Source of the DNA: an uncultured Clostridia bacterium
GTDB lineage: Bacteria > Bacillota > Clostridia > Oscillospirales > Ruminococcaceae
Assembly: GCA_947588775.1 (NCBI GenBank)
Contig: CANPZQ010000019.1
Coordinates: 1 to 21,773, forward strand
DNA: 21,773 nt
Direction of reading: 5' to 3'
Under the pieces are notes generated by a model, which saw only the letters and a program-made list of their open reading frames with translations, had not been told where the DNA came from and did not search any database. Position 1 is the first letter of the stretch. Every line of letters starts with the position of its first letter. The translations under genes were made by a program, and so were the position numbers. Shown here piece by piece: positions 14,481-21,586 of the stretch.

Positions 14481-15185
14481 ATGAAAATTTTTGACAAAAT
14501 CAGGGAATTTTTTGTATGGCTGTTTCGCGACCGCGACTTTGTGGACTATGTAAACGGACCGGACACGCTTCCGCCGCCCCTCAAGCCGGAGGAGGAAAAG
14601 CGCGTTTTCGAGCTTATGAAAACCGAGCCGAAATATGCCCGCGAAAAGCTTATTACCCACAATCTCAGGCTCGTGGTGTACATATCAAAAAAGTTCGAGT
14701 CGACCGGAATCGGCGTCGACGACCTTGTTTCCATCGGCACAATCGGCTTGATTAAGGCAGTGAACACCTTCGACCCCGAAAAGAACATAAAGCTCGCTAC
14801 CTACGCCTCGCGCTGCATCGAAAACGAGATTCTGATGTATATGCGTAAAACGAGCCAGCAGCGCAACGAGGTTTCAATCGACGAGCCGCTGAACATAGAT
14901 TGGGACGGAAACGAGCTTCTTTTATCCGACGTAATCGGAACCGACGCGGACGAGGTTGGAAGCCGGCTTGAAAGCGAGGTCGAGAAGCGGCTTTTGATTG
15001 AAGCCGTCGACAACCTCGGCGGCCGTGAACGCTTTATAATGCAGATGCGCTTCGGGCTTCTCGGCGGCCCCGAGATGACCCAGAAGGAGGTCGCGGATAT
15101 TATCGGAATCTCACAGTCCTACATATCCCGCCTCGAAAAAAGAATCCTCAAGGAGCTGAAAAAGGAGCTTGAGGCAATCTGCTGA
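14481..15185 (+). CDS. sigE: RNA polymerase sigma-E factor (pro-form)
   Basis: Early mother-cell sigma factor of sporulation, made as an inactive precursor. 234 residues. The N-terminal pro-sequence (MKIFDKIREFFVWLFRDRDF) is amphipathic and followed by VDYVNGPDTLPPPL; by alignment with B. subtilis pro-sigma E the SpoIIGA cut would fall near V21-D22. Region 2 (SIGTIGLIKAVNTFDP, then YASRCIENEILMY) and region 4 (MTQKEVADIIGISQSYISRL) are nearly textbook. The start at 14481 has AAGGGACGG upstream; a longer in-frame reading from 14334 runs inside spoIIGA and is rejected. Transcription probably continues towards sigG, as no terminator with a T-run lies between. Confidence 0.96.
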   Translation: MKIFDKIREFFVWLFRDRDFVDYVNGPDTLPPPLKPEEEKRVFELMKTEPKYAREKLITHNLRLVVYISKKFESTGIGVDDLVSIGTIGLIKAVNTFDPEKNIKLATYASRCIENEILMYMRKTSQQRNEVSIDEPLNIDWDGNELLLSDVIGTDADEVGSRLESEVEKRLLIEAVDNLGGRERFIMQMRFGLLGGPEMTQKEVADIIGISQSYISRLEKRILKELKKELEAIC

Positions 15186-15197
15186 CAGGTAAATAAT

Positions 15198-15226
15198 GCC
15201 TGCCCGAAATCTGAATAGCGGGCGGC
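15198..15226 (+). other. Hairpin in the sigE-sigG gap
   Basis: GCC-T-GCCCG (15198-15206) can pair with CGGGC-GGC (15219-15226), eight pairs with one bulged T. No T-run follows, so it is not a convincing terminator. It would be in any read-through transcript from sigE. Confidence 0.45.
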
Positions 15227-15242
15227 GGCGATGGCAATAATT
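15213..15242 (+). promoter_or_regulatory. Candidate sigma F/G-type promoter of sigG
   Basis: GAATA (15213-15217), a 15-base spacer, and GGCAATAATT (15233-15242). The -10 fits the sigma F consensus GGnrAnAnTw at every defined base; the -35 fits the sigma G form GMATR fully and the sigma F form GYWTA at four of five. Transcription would begin around the A-run at 15248-15251. Forespore expression of sigG from a sigma F promoter is established in B. subtilis. Confidence 0.6.
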
Positions 15243-15272
15243 ATCTCAAAACCATAGTTTTGGGAGATTGCC
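15233..15272 (+). promoter_or_regulatory. Leader hairpin that sequesters the sigG ribosome binding site
   Basis: GGCAAT (15233-15238) pairs with ATTGCC (15267-15272); CTC (15245-15247) with GAG (15264-15266); AAAAC (15248-15252) with GTTTT (15257-15261), loop CATA. The Shine-Dalgarno GGGAG (15262-15266) is inside the fold, partly paired and partly bulged, and the 3' arm ends at the base before the ATG. Confidence 0.65.
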
Positions 15273-16043
15273 ATGCAGTACAATAAAGTTGAAATAAGCG
15301 GAGTAAACACATCTAAGCTGAAGGTTCTCACCGAGGACGAAAAATCCCGGCTTTTAAAGCTTGCACGAGGCGGCGACCGCACCGCCCGCGAGGAGCTTAT
15401 TGAGGGGAACCTTCGGCTTGTTTTAAGCGTAATCCAGAAGTTCATGAACCGCGGCGCTCAGCCCGACGACCTCTTTCAGGTCGGCGTGGTCGGGCTGATA
15501 AAGGCAATCGACAACTTTGATTTATCGTTGGACGTGAGATTTTCGACCTACGCCGTGCCGATGATAAGTGGAGAGCTGAGGCGGTATCTTCGGGACAACA
15601 ATTCAATCCGCGTGAGCCGCTCGACCCGGGACCTTGCCTACCGCGCTCTTCAGGTAAAGGAGAGCCTTCAGAACGGCTCCGACCGCGAGCCGACGGCGGA
15701 GGACATCTCGAAGGTTTTGGGGATTCCGAAGTCGGAAATTGTTTTTGCGCTTGAATCAATAAGCGAGCCTGTGTCGATTTACGAGCCGGTTTACTCAAAT
15801 TCGGGGGACGTGCTGTACATGCTCGACCAGCTCGGCGACCGTTCGAGCGACGAGGGGTGGATTGACGAAATAATGCTCCGCGAGGCGATTCTGATGCTTT
15901 CGGAGCGGGAGAAAAATATACTCTACCTTCGGTTTTATCAGGGAAAAACGCAGGTCGAGGTTGCAAAGGAAATCGGAATATCTCAGGCGCAGGTTTCAAG
16001 GCTTGAAAAGAGCGCGCTTTCGCGGATTAAATCAAAAGTTTAA
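15273..16043 (+). CDS. sigG: RNA polymerase sigma-G factor
   Basis: Late forespore sigma factor of sporulation; directs genes for spore DNA protection, germination and spore maturation. 256 residues. The N-terminal KVEISGVNTSKLKVL is the characteristic sigma G opening. Region 2 (DDLFQVGVVGLIKAIDNFDL, then FSTYAVPMISGELRRYLRD), region 3 (REPTAEDISKVLGI) and region 4 (KTQVEVAKEIGISQAQVSRL) are complete. Start ATG at 15273 with GGGAG six bases upstream. The SD lies in a possible hairpin and a sigma F-like promoter is just upstream. The order spoIIGA-sigE-sigG is the usual one in spore-formers. Confidence 0.97.
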   Translation: MQYNKVEISGVNTSKLKVLTEDEKSRLLKLARGGDRTAREELIEGNLRLVLSVIQKFMNRGAQPDDLFQVGVVGLIKAIDNFDLSLDVRFSTYAVPMISGELRRYLRDNNSIRVSRSTRDLAYRALQVKESLQNGSDREPTAEDISKVLGIPKSEIVFALESISEPVSIYEPVYSNSGDVLYMLDQLGDRSSDEGWIDEIMLREAILMLSEREKNILYLRFYQGKTQVEVAKEIGISQAQVSRLEKSALSRIKSKV

Positions 16044-16059
16044 CGCCGCTAAGAAAATA

Positions 16060-16088
16060 TTGACAAAACCTCCGCCAAATGGTAGTAT
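16060..16088 (+). promoter_or_regulatory. SigA-like promoter of the lipoprotein gene
   Basis: Perfect -35 TTGACA (16060-16065), 17-base spacer, TAGTAT (16083-16088). An alternative -10, TATATT at 16086-16091, would need a 20-base spacer. Start point near 16095; ribosome binding site GGAGGG at 16107-16112. Confidence 0.65.
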
Positions 16089-16116
16089 ATTCTAAAATAC
16101 CGATTCGGAGGGAAAT

Positions 16117-16728
16117 ATGAAAAAGTTATCTGTATTTGCGGTTACGCTCGCGCTTGCGGCGATGTTTTGCTCCTGCGGCGAGGTGAAAACGCCGACCATG
16201 GAGGAAATCAAGGGAACCGTCGACGGAAACGTCTATGAAAACAGCTTTCTGGAGATGAAATTCACGAAGCCGGACAGCTGGACGTTCGCGACCGAGGAGG
16301 AAATCGAGTCGATTGTCGGCACCGCTCAGGAGGTCCTGAACGAGGGCGGCGTTGAGGAACAGATTGACAGCAGCCGCTACGACATGGTTGCTTCCGACAG
16401 CGCGACCGGCAACAACATCAATCTTTCTCTTGAAATCGCCGGCGGAACAGTCACCGACGAGGAGCTGAGGGAAACCCTCGATTCCACCAAGAGCCAGCTT
16501 GCCGAAATGGGAAGCCAAATCGGCATGAACTACACCTTCGGCGATATTTCAACCGTCAGACTCGGCGGGCTTGAATACCAAAAGCTTTCTGCGAACGCCG
16601 ACTATTTGGGCGTTACGTTTGAACAGGGCTGCTACGTCGCGGTAAAGGACGGCGTTGTCGTAAACATCACCTTCACCGTCTACGACGGCACGCCGATTGC
16701 CGACGTCGAGGCTCTTTTCACGGAATAA
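16117..16728 (+). CDS. Hypothetical lipoprotein
   Basis: 203-residue exported protein of unknown function. The signal peptide MKKLSVFAVTLALAAMFCSC has a basic start, a hydrophobic core and a lipobox-like end (FCSC) with C20 as the likely lipidated residue. The mature part is acidic and starts GEVKTPTMEEIKG. Phrases such as NSFLEMKFTKPDSWTFATEE resemble small clostridial lipoproteins built on a single alpha/beta domain, but I cannot assign a named family. Strong GGAGGG ribosome binding site and its own promoter, so it need not be part of the sporulation cluster. A hairpin terminator follows. Confidence 0.8.
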   Translation: MKKLSVFAVTLALAAMFCSCGEVKTPTMEEIKGTVDGNVYENSFLEMKFTKPDSWTFATEEEIESIVGTAQEVLNEGGVEEQIDSSRYDMVASDSATGNNINLSLEIAGGTVTDEELRETLDSTKSQLAEMGSQIGMNYTFGDISTVRLGGLEYQKLSANADYLGVTFEQGCYVAVKDGVVVNITFTVYDGTPIADVEALFTE

Positions 16729-16734
16729 TATTTA

Positions 16735-16770
16735 CCCGCTGTCGCGGCCGACGGCGGGAAATCCTTTTTT
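16735..16770 (+). terminator. Probable intrinsic terminator after the lipoprotein gene
   Basis: Stem CCCGCTGTCG (16735-16744) / CGACGGCGGG (16749-16758) with a T-G wobble and loop CGGC. A T6 run (16765-16770) follows, but six bases AAATCC intervene, so termination may be incomplete and some read-through into the methyltransferase gene is possible. Confidence 0.55.
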
Positions 16771-16782
16771 GGGGGAATAAAA

Positions 16783-17889
16783 ATGCCTAAACTCTGCGCT
16801 CCCTGCCACTTCGGAATCGAAAGCTCGCTTGCCTTTGAAATCCGAAAAATAGGCGGCCAAAATCTCGTTGTTTCCGACGGGCGAATCGCGTTTGAGGGCG
16901 ACGACGCGATGATTGCGCGGGCGAATATTCGCCTTGCAACCGCCGAGAGGGTTTTAATCGAACTCGGAACGTTTAAAGCTGAAAGCTTTTCGGAGCTCTT
17001 CGACAACGTCCGCGCGCTTCCTTTTGAGGAATACATAGGCCCCGACGACGAATTTCCGGTAAAGGGCCACAGCCTTAAATCGAAGCTTCACAGCGTTCCC
17101 GACTGCCAGTCGATAATTAAAAAAGCCGCCGTCGAGCGGCTTCGGGAAAAGCACCGCGTACGCACGCTTCCCGAAACTGGCGCGCGGCGGCAGATTCAGT
17201 TCAACATTTTAAAGGACGAAGTAAGCGTCTATCTCGACACCTCCGGAGAGGGGCTTCATAAGCGGGGCTACCGCCGAAATTCAAACGACGCGCCGATTAA
17301 GGAAACTCTCGCAGCGGGAATCGTCGACCTCGCGCACGTCAAGGGCGGAAGCGTGGTCTGCGACCCGATGTGCGGCTCGGGAACGATACTGATTGAATCG
17401 GCGTATAAGTCATTGGGAATCGCCCCGGGGCTCAGGCGGAGCTTTGCCGCGGAAAAGTGGGATACAATCCCGAAGAACGTCTGGGAGGAGGAACGCGCCT
17501 CCGCCCGCGCCGACATGCGCGAAGGCGGCTTCAAGGCGTTCGGGTATGACATCGACGAAAACGCTGTCGCGCTTAGCCGCTCAAACTGCCGGCTTGCCGG
17601 GGTGGGGGAGTATGTACAAATCGAGAGGCGGGATATTTCGCTTCATCGCGCTGTCGACGGCGCGATAACAATCTGCAACCCGCCGTACGGAGAGAGAATG
17701 CTCGAGGTCCGTGAAGCCGAGGAGCTTTACAGGAAGATGGGGGAGGTTCTTCGTCCATCGAAGAATAATCCCTGCTACATAATCTCCCCGCATGAGGAAT
17801 TTGAGAAATTTTTCGGAAAAAAAGCCGACAAAAAGCGAAAACTCTATAACGGAATGCTTAAATGTCAGCTTTTTATGTATTATCTTTAA
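16783..17889 (+). CDS. THUMP-domain class I SAM-dependent RNA methyltransferase (RlmL/YpsC-like)
   Basis: Predicted rRNA guanine-N2 methyltransferase. 368 residues: an N-terminal ferredoxin-like and THUMP region (about 1-155), then a Rossmann methyltransferase domain. SAM motif I is VCDPMCGSGT (192-201), the acidic motif GYDIDENA is at 254-261, and the catalytic motif NPPYGER is at 299-305, the form seen in RlmL/YpsC. Length matches the single-domain version, unlike the E. coli RlmKL fusion. GGGGG precedes the ATG. Its last 17 bases overlap the end of mtaB on the other strand. The exact target nucleotide cannot be read from sequence. Confidence 0.9.
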   Translation: MPKLCAPCHFGIESSLAFEIRKIGGQNLVVSDGRIAFEGDDAMIARANIRLATAERVLIELGTFKAESFSELFDNVRALPFEEYIGPDDEFPVKGHSLKSKLHSVPDCQSIIKKAAVERLREKHRVRTLPETGARRQIQFNILKDEVSVYLDTSGEGLHKRGYRRNSNDAPIKETLAAGIVDLAHVKGGSVVCDPMCGSGTILIESAYKSLGIAPGLRRSFAAEKWDTIPKNVWEEERASARADMREGGFKAFGYDIDENAVALSRSNCRLAGVGEYVQIERRDISLHRAVDGAITICNPPYGERMLEVREAEELYRKMGEVLRPSKNNPCYIISPHEEFEKFFGKKADKKRKLYNGMLKCQLFMYYL

Positions 17890-19171
17890 TAATAATTTCT
17901 CCTGTCAGATACTCGTCGTCGAGGCCGGTGATTTTGACGTCCCGCATTTCGCGGAAAAGAGTATCTGTAAAGCATTTTACCTTTACAACCTGATAATTCG
18001 CAGTATGCCCCTGATGAAAATCAGGGGATTTTTCGCGCTCGAAGAGGACCTTTTGTATGCTCCCGACCATTGAGCGGCGGAACTCGTCCCCGCACTCTTT
18101 TACGGCCTCAGACATCAGCCGGGCGCGCTTTTCCGCGATATTTGCGGGGACAAGGTCGGTTCTTGCGGCGGCGGGAGTGCCTTCTCGAGGGGAAAAGGGG
18201 AACACATGCGCGTCCGTAAATGCTATTTGCTTTACAAATTCAAGCGATTCGAGAAAGTCGCTTTCCGTTTCCCCGGGGAAGCCGACCATTATATCCGTCG
18301 TGATTGCGCAGCCGGGGAATGCCTCGCGAAGCGTGTTCACAAGTGTAAAGTAATACGCCTTGTCGTATCGCCTTCTCATTTCGCGGAGAGTTTTATCGCA
18401 GCCGCTTTGCAGCGCAAGGTGAAAATGCGGGCAGAGGTTCTCAAACAGCGCGAGCCGCGAGATTATTTCCCCGGTAAGCTCCTCGGGTTCGAGCGAACCG
18501 AGCCGAACGCGCTGCGCCCCGCTTTTGCAGACGGCTTCGACCGCGTCCGCAAGGTTAAATTCCGTCCCATTGCCGTAGTCCGAGAGGTTAATTCCGACGA
18601 CGACGAGCTCACGATGACCGGCTTCGACGAGCCCTTTCGCCTCATCGAAAATCTTATCGGGGGTTTTTGAACGCGAGCGGCCGCGGGTGTGGGGGATTAC
18701 GCAGTATGAGCAGAACATGTCGCAGCCGTCCTGAACCTTTATTATCGCGCGGGTCTTGTCGGGGAAGGCTTCAAGGCTTTCGTCGGGGTACCGCCTTTGA
18801 AGCGGCGGGATTTCTACCGCGCGTTCGGCGTTTTTCATGTATTCCTCCAAAAGCTTCGGCAGCCGCTGCTTGTTTTCGTTCCCGCAGATTATATCGGCCT
18901 CCGGAATCTCGTCGGCTTCAAAGCCGGGGGCCTGCGGAAGGCAGCCGCAAAGGGCGATTACCCCGAACGGGTTTTCCCGCCGAAGCCGCCTCAGAAGCTG
19001 CCTGACCTTTTTATCCGACTGCGCGGTGACGGTGCAGGAATTGACGATTAAAGCGTCCGCCGCCGACGGGCTTTCCGAAACGGTATGCCCGCTTTCTATG
19101 ATTTTTTGCCGCAAGAGCTCGGTTTCGTACTGATTGACCTTGCAGCCGAGGGTGTGAAAATAAACGCGCAT
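17873..19171 (-). CDS. mtaB: tRNA t6A37 methylthiotransferase
   Basis: Radical-SAM enzyme that adds a methylthio group to t6A37, giving ms2t6A in tRNAs such as tRNA-Lys. From the start at 19171 it has 432 residues. The N-terminal UPF0004 domain carries cluster cysteines C10 (TLGCKVNQYE), C46 (NSCTVT) and C77 (CGCLPQ). The radical-SAM cluster is C150-x3-C154-x2-C157 (GCDMFCSYCVIPHTRGRS). A TRAM domain closes the protein. TLGCKVNQYE marks the MtaB branch rather than MiaB or RimO. GAGGAG is 13 bases upstream of this ATG, rather far; an upstream start at 19201 would overlap that site. No clear promoter found. Confidence 0.94.
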   Translation of the reverse strand: MRVYFHTLGCKVNQYETELLRQKIIESGHTVSESPSAADALIVNSCTVTAQSDKKVRQLLRRLRRENPFGVIALCGCLPQAPGFEADEIPEADIICGNENKQRLPKLLEEYMKNAERAVEIPPLQRRYPDESLEAFPDKTRAIIKVQDGCDMFCSYCVIPHTRGRSRSKTPDKIFDEAKGLVEAGHRELVVVGINLSDYGNGTEFNLADAVEAVCKSGAQRVRLGSLEPEELTGEIISRLALFENLCPHFHLALQSGCDKTLREMRRRYDKAYYFTLVNTLREAFPGCAITTDIMVGFPGETESDFLESLEFVKQIAFTDAHVFPFSPREGTPAAARTDLVPANIAEKRARLMSEAVKECGDEFRRSMVGSIQKVLFEREKSPDFHQGHTANYQVVKVKCFTDTLFREMRDVKITGLDDEYLTGEIIIKDNT

Positions 19172-19209
19172 TTTAATTTTGAATCTCCTCAATTTTCGCA
19201 AAAAACATC

Positions 19210-19238
19210 TTGACAGCTTTTTTTAAGACTGCTATACT
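19210..19238 (+). promoter_or_regulatory. SigA promoter of the HPr-like gene
   Basis: TTGACA (19210-19215), 17-base spacer, TATACT (19233-19238) with TGC extension: an almost ideal vegetative promoter. The start point would be near 19245, giving a short leader with GGGGG at 19258-19262. Confidence 0.85.
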
Positions 19239-19270
19239 GTTATAAGAAATTTTTATAGGGGGATATTTGT

Positions 19271-19501
19271 ATGACTTCCAAAAAAATCAGACTGAATACC
19301 ATCAACGACGTAAAGGATTTTGTGAACGCCGTGACGCTCTGCGACTATGAGGTCGACCTCGTTTCGGGCAGATACGCTATCGACGCGAAATCCATCATGG
19401 GAATTTTCAGCCTCGACCTTTCCCAGCCAGTCGACATGATTGTACACACCGACGAGTGCGGCGGTTTTCTTGAAAAAATTTCAAGATTCATCGAGGACTG
19501 A
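19271..19501 (+). CDS. HPr-like protein lacking the active-site histidine
   Basis: 76-residue HPr-fold protein. The core VDLVSGRYAIDAKSIMGIFS matches the HPr segment around regulatory Ser46 (KSIMG; Ser41 here). The N-terminal region that should carry the phosphoryl-accepting His15 in an HARPA-type motif instead reads NDVKDFVNAVTLCDY and has no histidine. It therefore should not pass phosphate from EI to sugar permeases. It could be a regulator similar in logic to Crh, or an unrelated scaffold keeping the fold. Strong promoter, good GGGGG ribosome binding site, single-gene unit with its own terminator, so it is likely well expressed. Confidence 0.8.
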   Translation: MTSKKIRLNTINDVKDFVNAVTLCDYEVDLVSGRYAIDAKSIMGIFSLDLSQPVDMIVHTDECGGFLEKISRFIED

Positions 19502-19508
19502 TAAGGAT

Positions 19509-19539
19509 AAAGCCGCCCGCCGGACGGCTTTGTTTTTTT
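19509..19539 (+). terminator. Intrinsic terminator after the HPr-like gene
   Basis: AAAGCCG (19509-19515) / CGGCTTT (19525-19531) with a GC-rich loop, then G and seven T. The T-run contains the complement of the asnB stop codon (19538-19540), so the two convergent genes share this short end region. On the minus strand the tail is less T-rich. Confidence 0.85.
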
Positions 19540-21361
19540 ATCCGAAATAAACCCCGTACCAGACAAGGAAGGTGTAAACCGTCCAGATTTTGCGGGAATT
19601 GTCGTATTTTCCCGCGCGGTGCTCGTCAAGAAGAGCCGTGAGCCTTTCGGTATCGAAGAATTTTTTCGCGGTTTCGCTTTCAAAGGCGGATTTCACGATG
19701 CCGTAGTATTTATCCTCCTTAAGCCAAACGCGAATCGGCACCGGGAAGCCGAGCTTCTTTTTGTTTGCCGTAAGCGGCGGGCATGCCTCGAGCGCGGCCT
19801 TTCTCATCGCGAACTTGGTATTTTCCTTTGTAACGCGGTAACGCTTCGGGATTTTCTCCGCGAGTGCCATAACGTATCTGTCCAAAAACGGAACCCTAAG
19901 CTCAAGCGAGTTTGCCATCGACATCTTGTCGGCCTTTAAAAGAATGTCGCCTGTCATCCACATGTTCAGGTCGAGGTACTGCATTCTCGTAACGCTGTCC
20001 TTGCCCTTGGTTTTGTCGTAAAAGGGCTTTGTGAGCTCCATTGCCGGCGGCGCGCCGGTTTTTATTTTCAGGAGCTTTTTGCGCTCCTTTTCGGAGAAGA
20101 TATAGGCGTTGCCGATGAATCTCTCCTCGAGGTCCTTGCCGCGGCGAATAAGGAAATTAAGCCCGCGATGCGCCGGGAAGGCCGACGCGCATTTTCCGAT
20201 GCAGCGGCGTATCGGGCGTGGGATTTTGTTGTAAAACGCCATGTCGTCGGGCTCTTTGTAGATATTGTACCCGCCGAAGATTTCGTCCGCGCCCTCGCCC
20301 GAGAGGACGACCTTTACCTTTTGGGAAGCGAGCTTGCAGACAAAGTAGAGCGCAATCGCCGACGGGTCGGCAAGCGGTTCGTCCATGTGGTACTGAATTT
20401 TCGGAAACGCCTCCCAATATTCTTCGGGGGTGATAATTTTTGAGATATTCTCCTTGCCGATGAACTTGGAAAACTCCTTCGCGTAGCCGATTTCGTTGTA
20501 TTTCTCGTCCTCGCCGAAGCCTACGGTAAAGGTTTTGTCGACGTTTGCGACCGCCGCGACATAGCTTGAATCCACGCCGCTCGAAAGAAAGCTTCCGACC
20601 TCGACGTCGGCGATTTTATGCGCCTCGACGGAGTTTGCGAACGTTTCGGAAATCCTCTTTACCCATTCGTCGAGCGAAGGCTCCTCATCGGCCTCAAAAT
20701 TGATGTCCCAGTAGCGTTCGGTGTGAAGCTCGCCGTCCTTATAGGTGAACCAGTGGGCGGGCAGAAGCCTGAAAACGCCCTTGAAAAACGTTTCTTCGCA
20801 GGGCGAATACTGAAACGTCAGATAGCTTTCGAGAGCGGCCTCGTTGAGCTCCTTTCTGAAATGAGGGTGCTTAAGAAAGCTCTTTATCTCAGAGCCGTAG
20901 ATAAAGCTTTCGCCCATTTTCGCATAGTAGAGCGGCTTTATTCCGAAAAAGTCCCTTGCGCCGAAAAGCTCCCGGGTTTCGGTGTTCCAAATCACAAACG
21001 CGAACATTCCGCGAAGCTTAGGAAGCATATCCTTTCCCCACTCCTCGTAGCCGTGCAATAAAACCTCCGAATCTGTGTTCGTCGCGAAAACATGCCCCGA
21101 CTTAATCAGCTCCCCGCGAAGCTCGCGGTAGTTGTAGATTTCGCCGTTGAAGGTGAGAACGAGCGTTCTGTCCTCGTTGAAAAGCGGCTGCGAGCCCGTT
21201 GAGAGGTCGATAATCGAAAGCCTGCGAAAGCCCATCGCTATCCCGTCGTCAATATATTTTCCCTCGGAATCGGGGCCGCGGTGCTTAATCGCGTCCATCA
21301 TCTCGCCGACGACCCTGTCGGCGTCGCTTATTTTATTTGTAAAGCCTGCAATCCCGCACAT
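19538..21361 (-). CDS. asnB: Asparagine synthase (glutamine-hydrolysing)
   Basis: Makes asparagine from aspartate, ATP and ammonia released from glutamine. 607 residues. The class II glutaminase nucleophile is Cys2 (MCGIAGF), followed by IKHRGPDSEG, RRLSIIDLSTGSQP and FNGEIYNY. The synthetase domain has the PP-loop SSGVDSS (260-266) and the acceptor motif SGEGADEIFGGY. No key residue is missing. AAGGAG lies just upstream of the ATG on the minus strand. It is transcribed alone from its own promoter. AsnB-like proteins also act in cell-wall amidation or natural products, but nothing nearby supports those uses. Confidence 0.95.
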   Translation of the reverse strand: MCGIAGFTNKISDADRVVGEMMDAIKHRGPDSEGKYIDDGIAMGFRRLSIIDLSTGSQPLFNEDRTLVLTFNGEIYNYRELRGELIKSGHVFATNTDSEVLLHGYEEWGKDMLPKLRGMFAFVIWNTETRELFGARDFFGIKPLYYAKMGESFIYGSEIKSFLKHPHFRKELNEAALESYLTFQYSPCEETFFKGVFRLLPAHWFTYKDGELHTERYWDINFEADEEPSLDEWVKRISETFANSVEAHKIADVEVGSFLSSGVDSSYVAAVANVDKTFTVGFGEDEKYNEIGYAKEFSKFIGKENISKIITPEEYWEAFPKIQYHMDEPLADPSAIALYFVCKLASQKVKVVLSGEGADEIFGGYNIYKEPDDMAFYNKIPRPIRRCIGKCASAFPAHRGLNFLIRRGKDLEERFIGNAYIFSEKERKKLLKIKTGAPPAMELTKPFYDKTKGKDSVTRMQYLDLNMWMTGDILLKADKMSMANSLELRVPFLDRYVMALAEKIPKRYRVTKENTKFAMRKAALEACPPLTANKKKLGFPVPIRVWLKEDKYYGIVKSAFESETAKKFFDTERLTALLDEHRAGKYDNSRKIWTVYTFLVWYGVYFG

Positions 21362-21414
21362 GGCGCACTCTCCTTATATGTAAAAATTTTGAAAAAATTA
21401 CTTCTTTCTCTGTA

Positions 21415-21443
21415 ATATTAGCACATTTTTTTCCGAAATACAA
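21415..21443 (-). promoter_or_regulatory. SigA promoter of asnB
   Basis: On the minus strand, -35 TTGTAT (21443-21438), 17-base spacer, -10 TAATAT (21420-21415) with TGC extension. The leader is about 47 bases and very A/T-rich; I see no T-box or riboswitch in it. Confidence 0.7.
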
Positions 21444-21482
21444 GCTTCAGCGCAAATTTTAATTATCCCGCCGCCCGAAAAA

Positions 21483-21502
21483 GGTTACAATGCGGTTACA
21501 AT
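21483..21502. repeat. Helically phased direct repeat GGTTACAAT in the asnB divergent region
   Basis: Two exact copies of GGTTACAAT (21483-21491 and 21494-21502), 11 bases from start to start, so both lie on the same face of the DNA. They sit between the asnB promoter and the promoter of the right-hand gene. Confidence 0.55.
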
Positions 21503-21524
21503 TTATTAAAAATCGAATATCACC

Positions 21525-21553
21525 TTGAAAAATTTTCGGAATTACTATATAAT
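21525..21553 (+). promoter_or_regulatory. SigA promoter of the right-edge membrane protein
   Basis: TTGAAA (21525-21530), 17-base spacer, TATAAT (21548-21553). Start point near 21560; ribosome binding site AGGGAG at 21571-21576. Confidence 0.85.
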
Positions 21554-21586
21554 ATAGAATGAGATAATTCAGGGAGCGGTGTTATT

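Noticed and set aside
15198..15226. Terminator between sigE and sigG
   Set aside because: A hairpin can form but no T-run follows it, so read-through into sigG is expected.
21362..21414. T-box or riboswitch in the asnB leader
   Set aside because: The leader is only about 50 bases of A/T-rich sequence with no specifier or T-box sequence.
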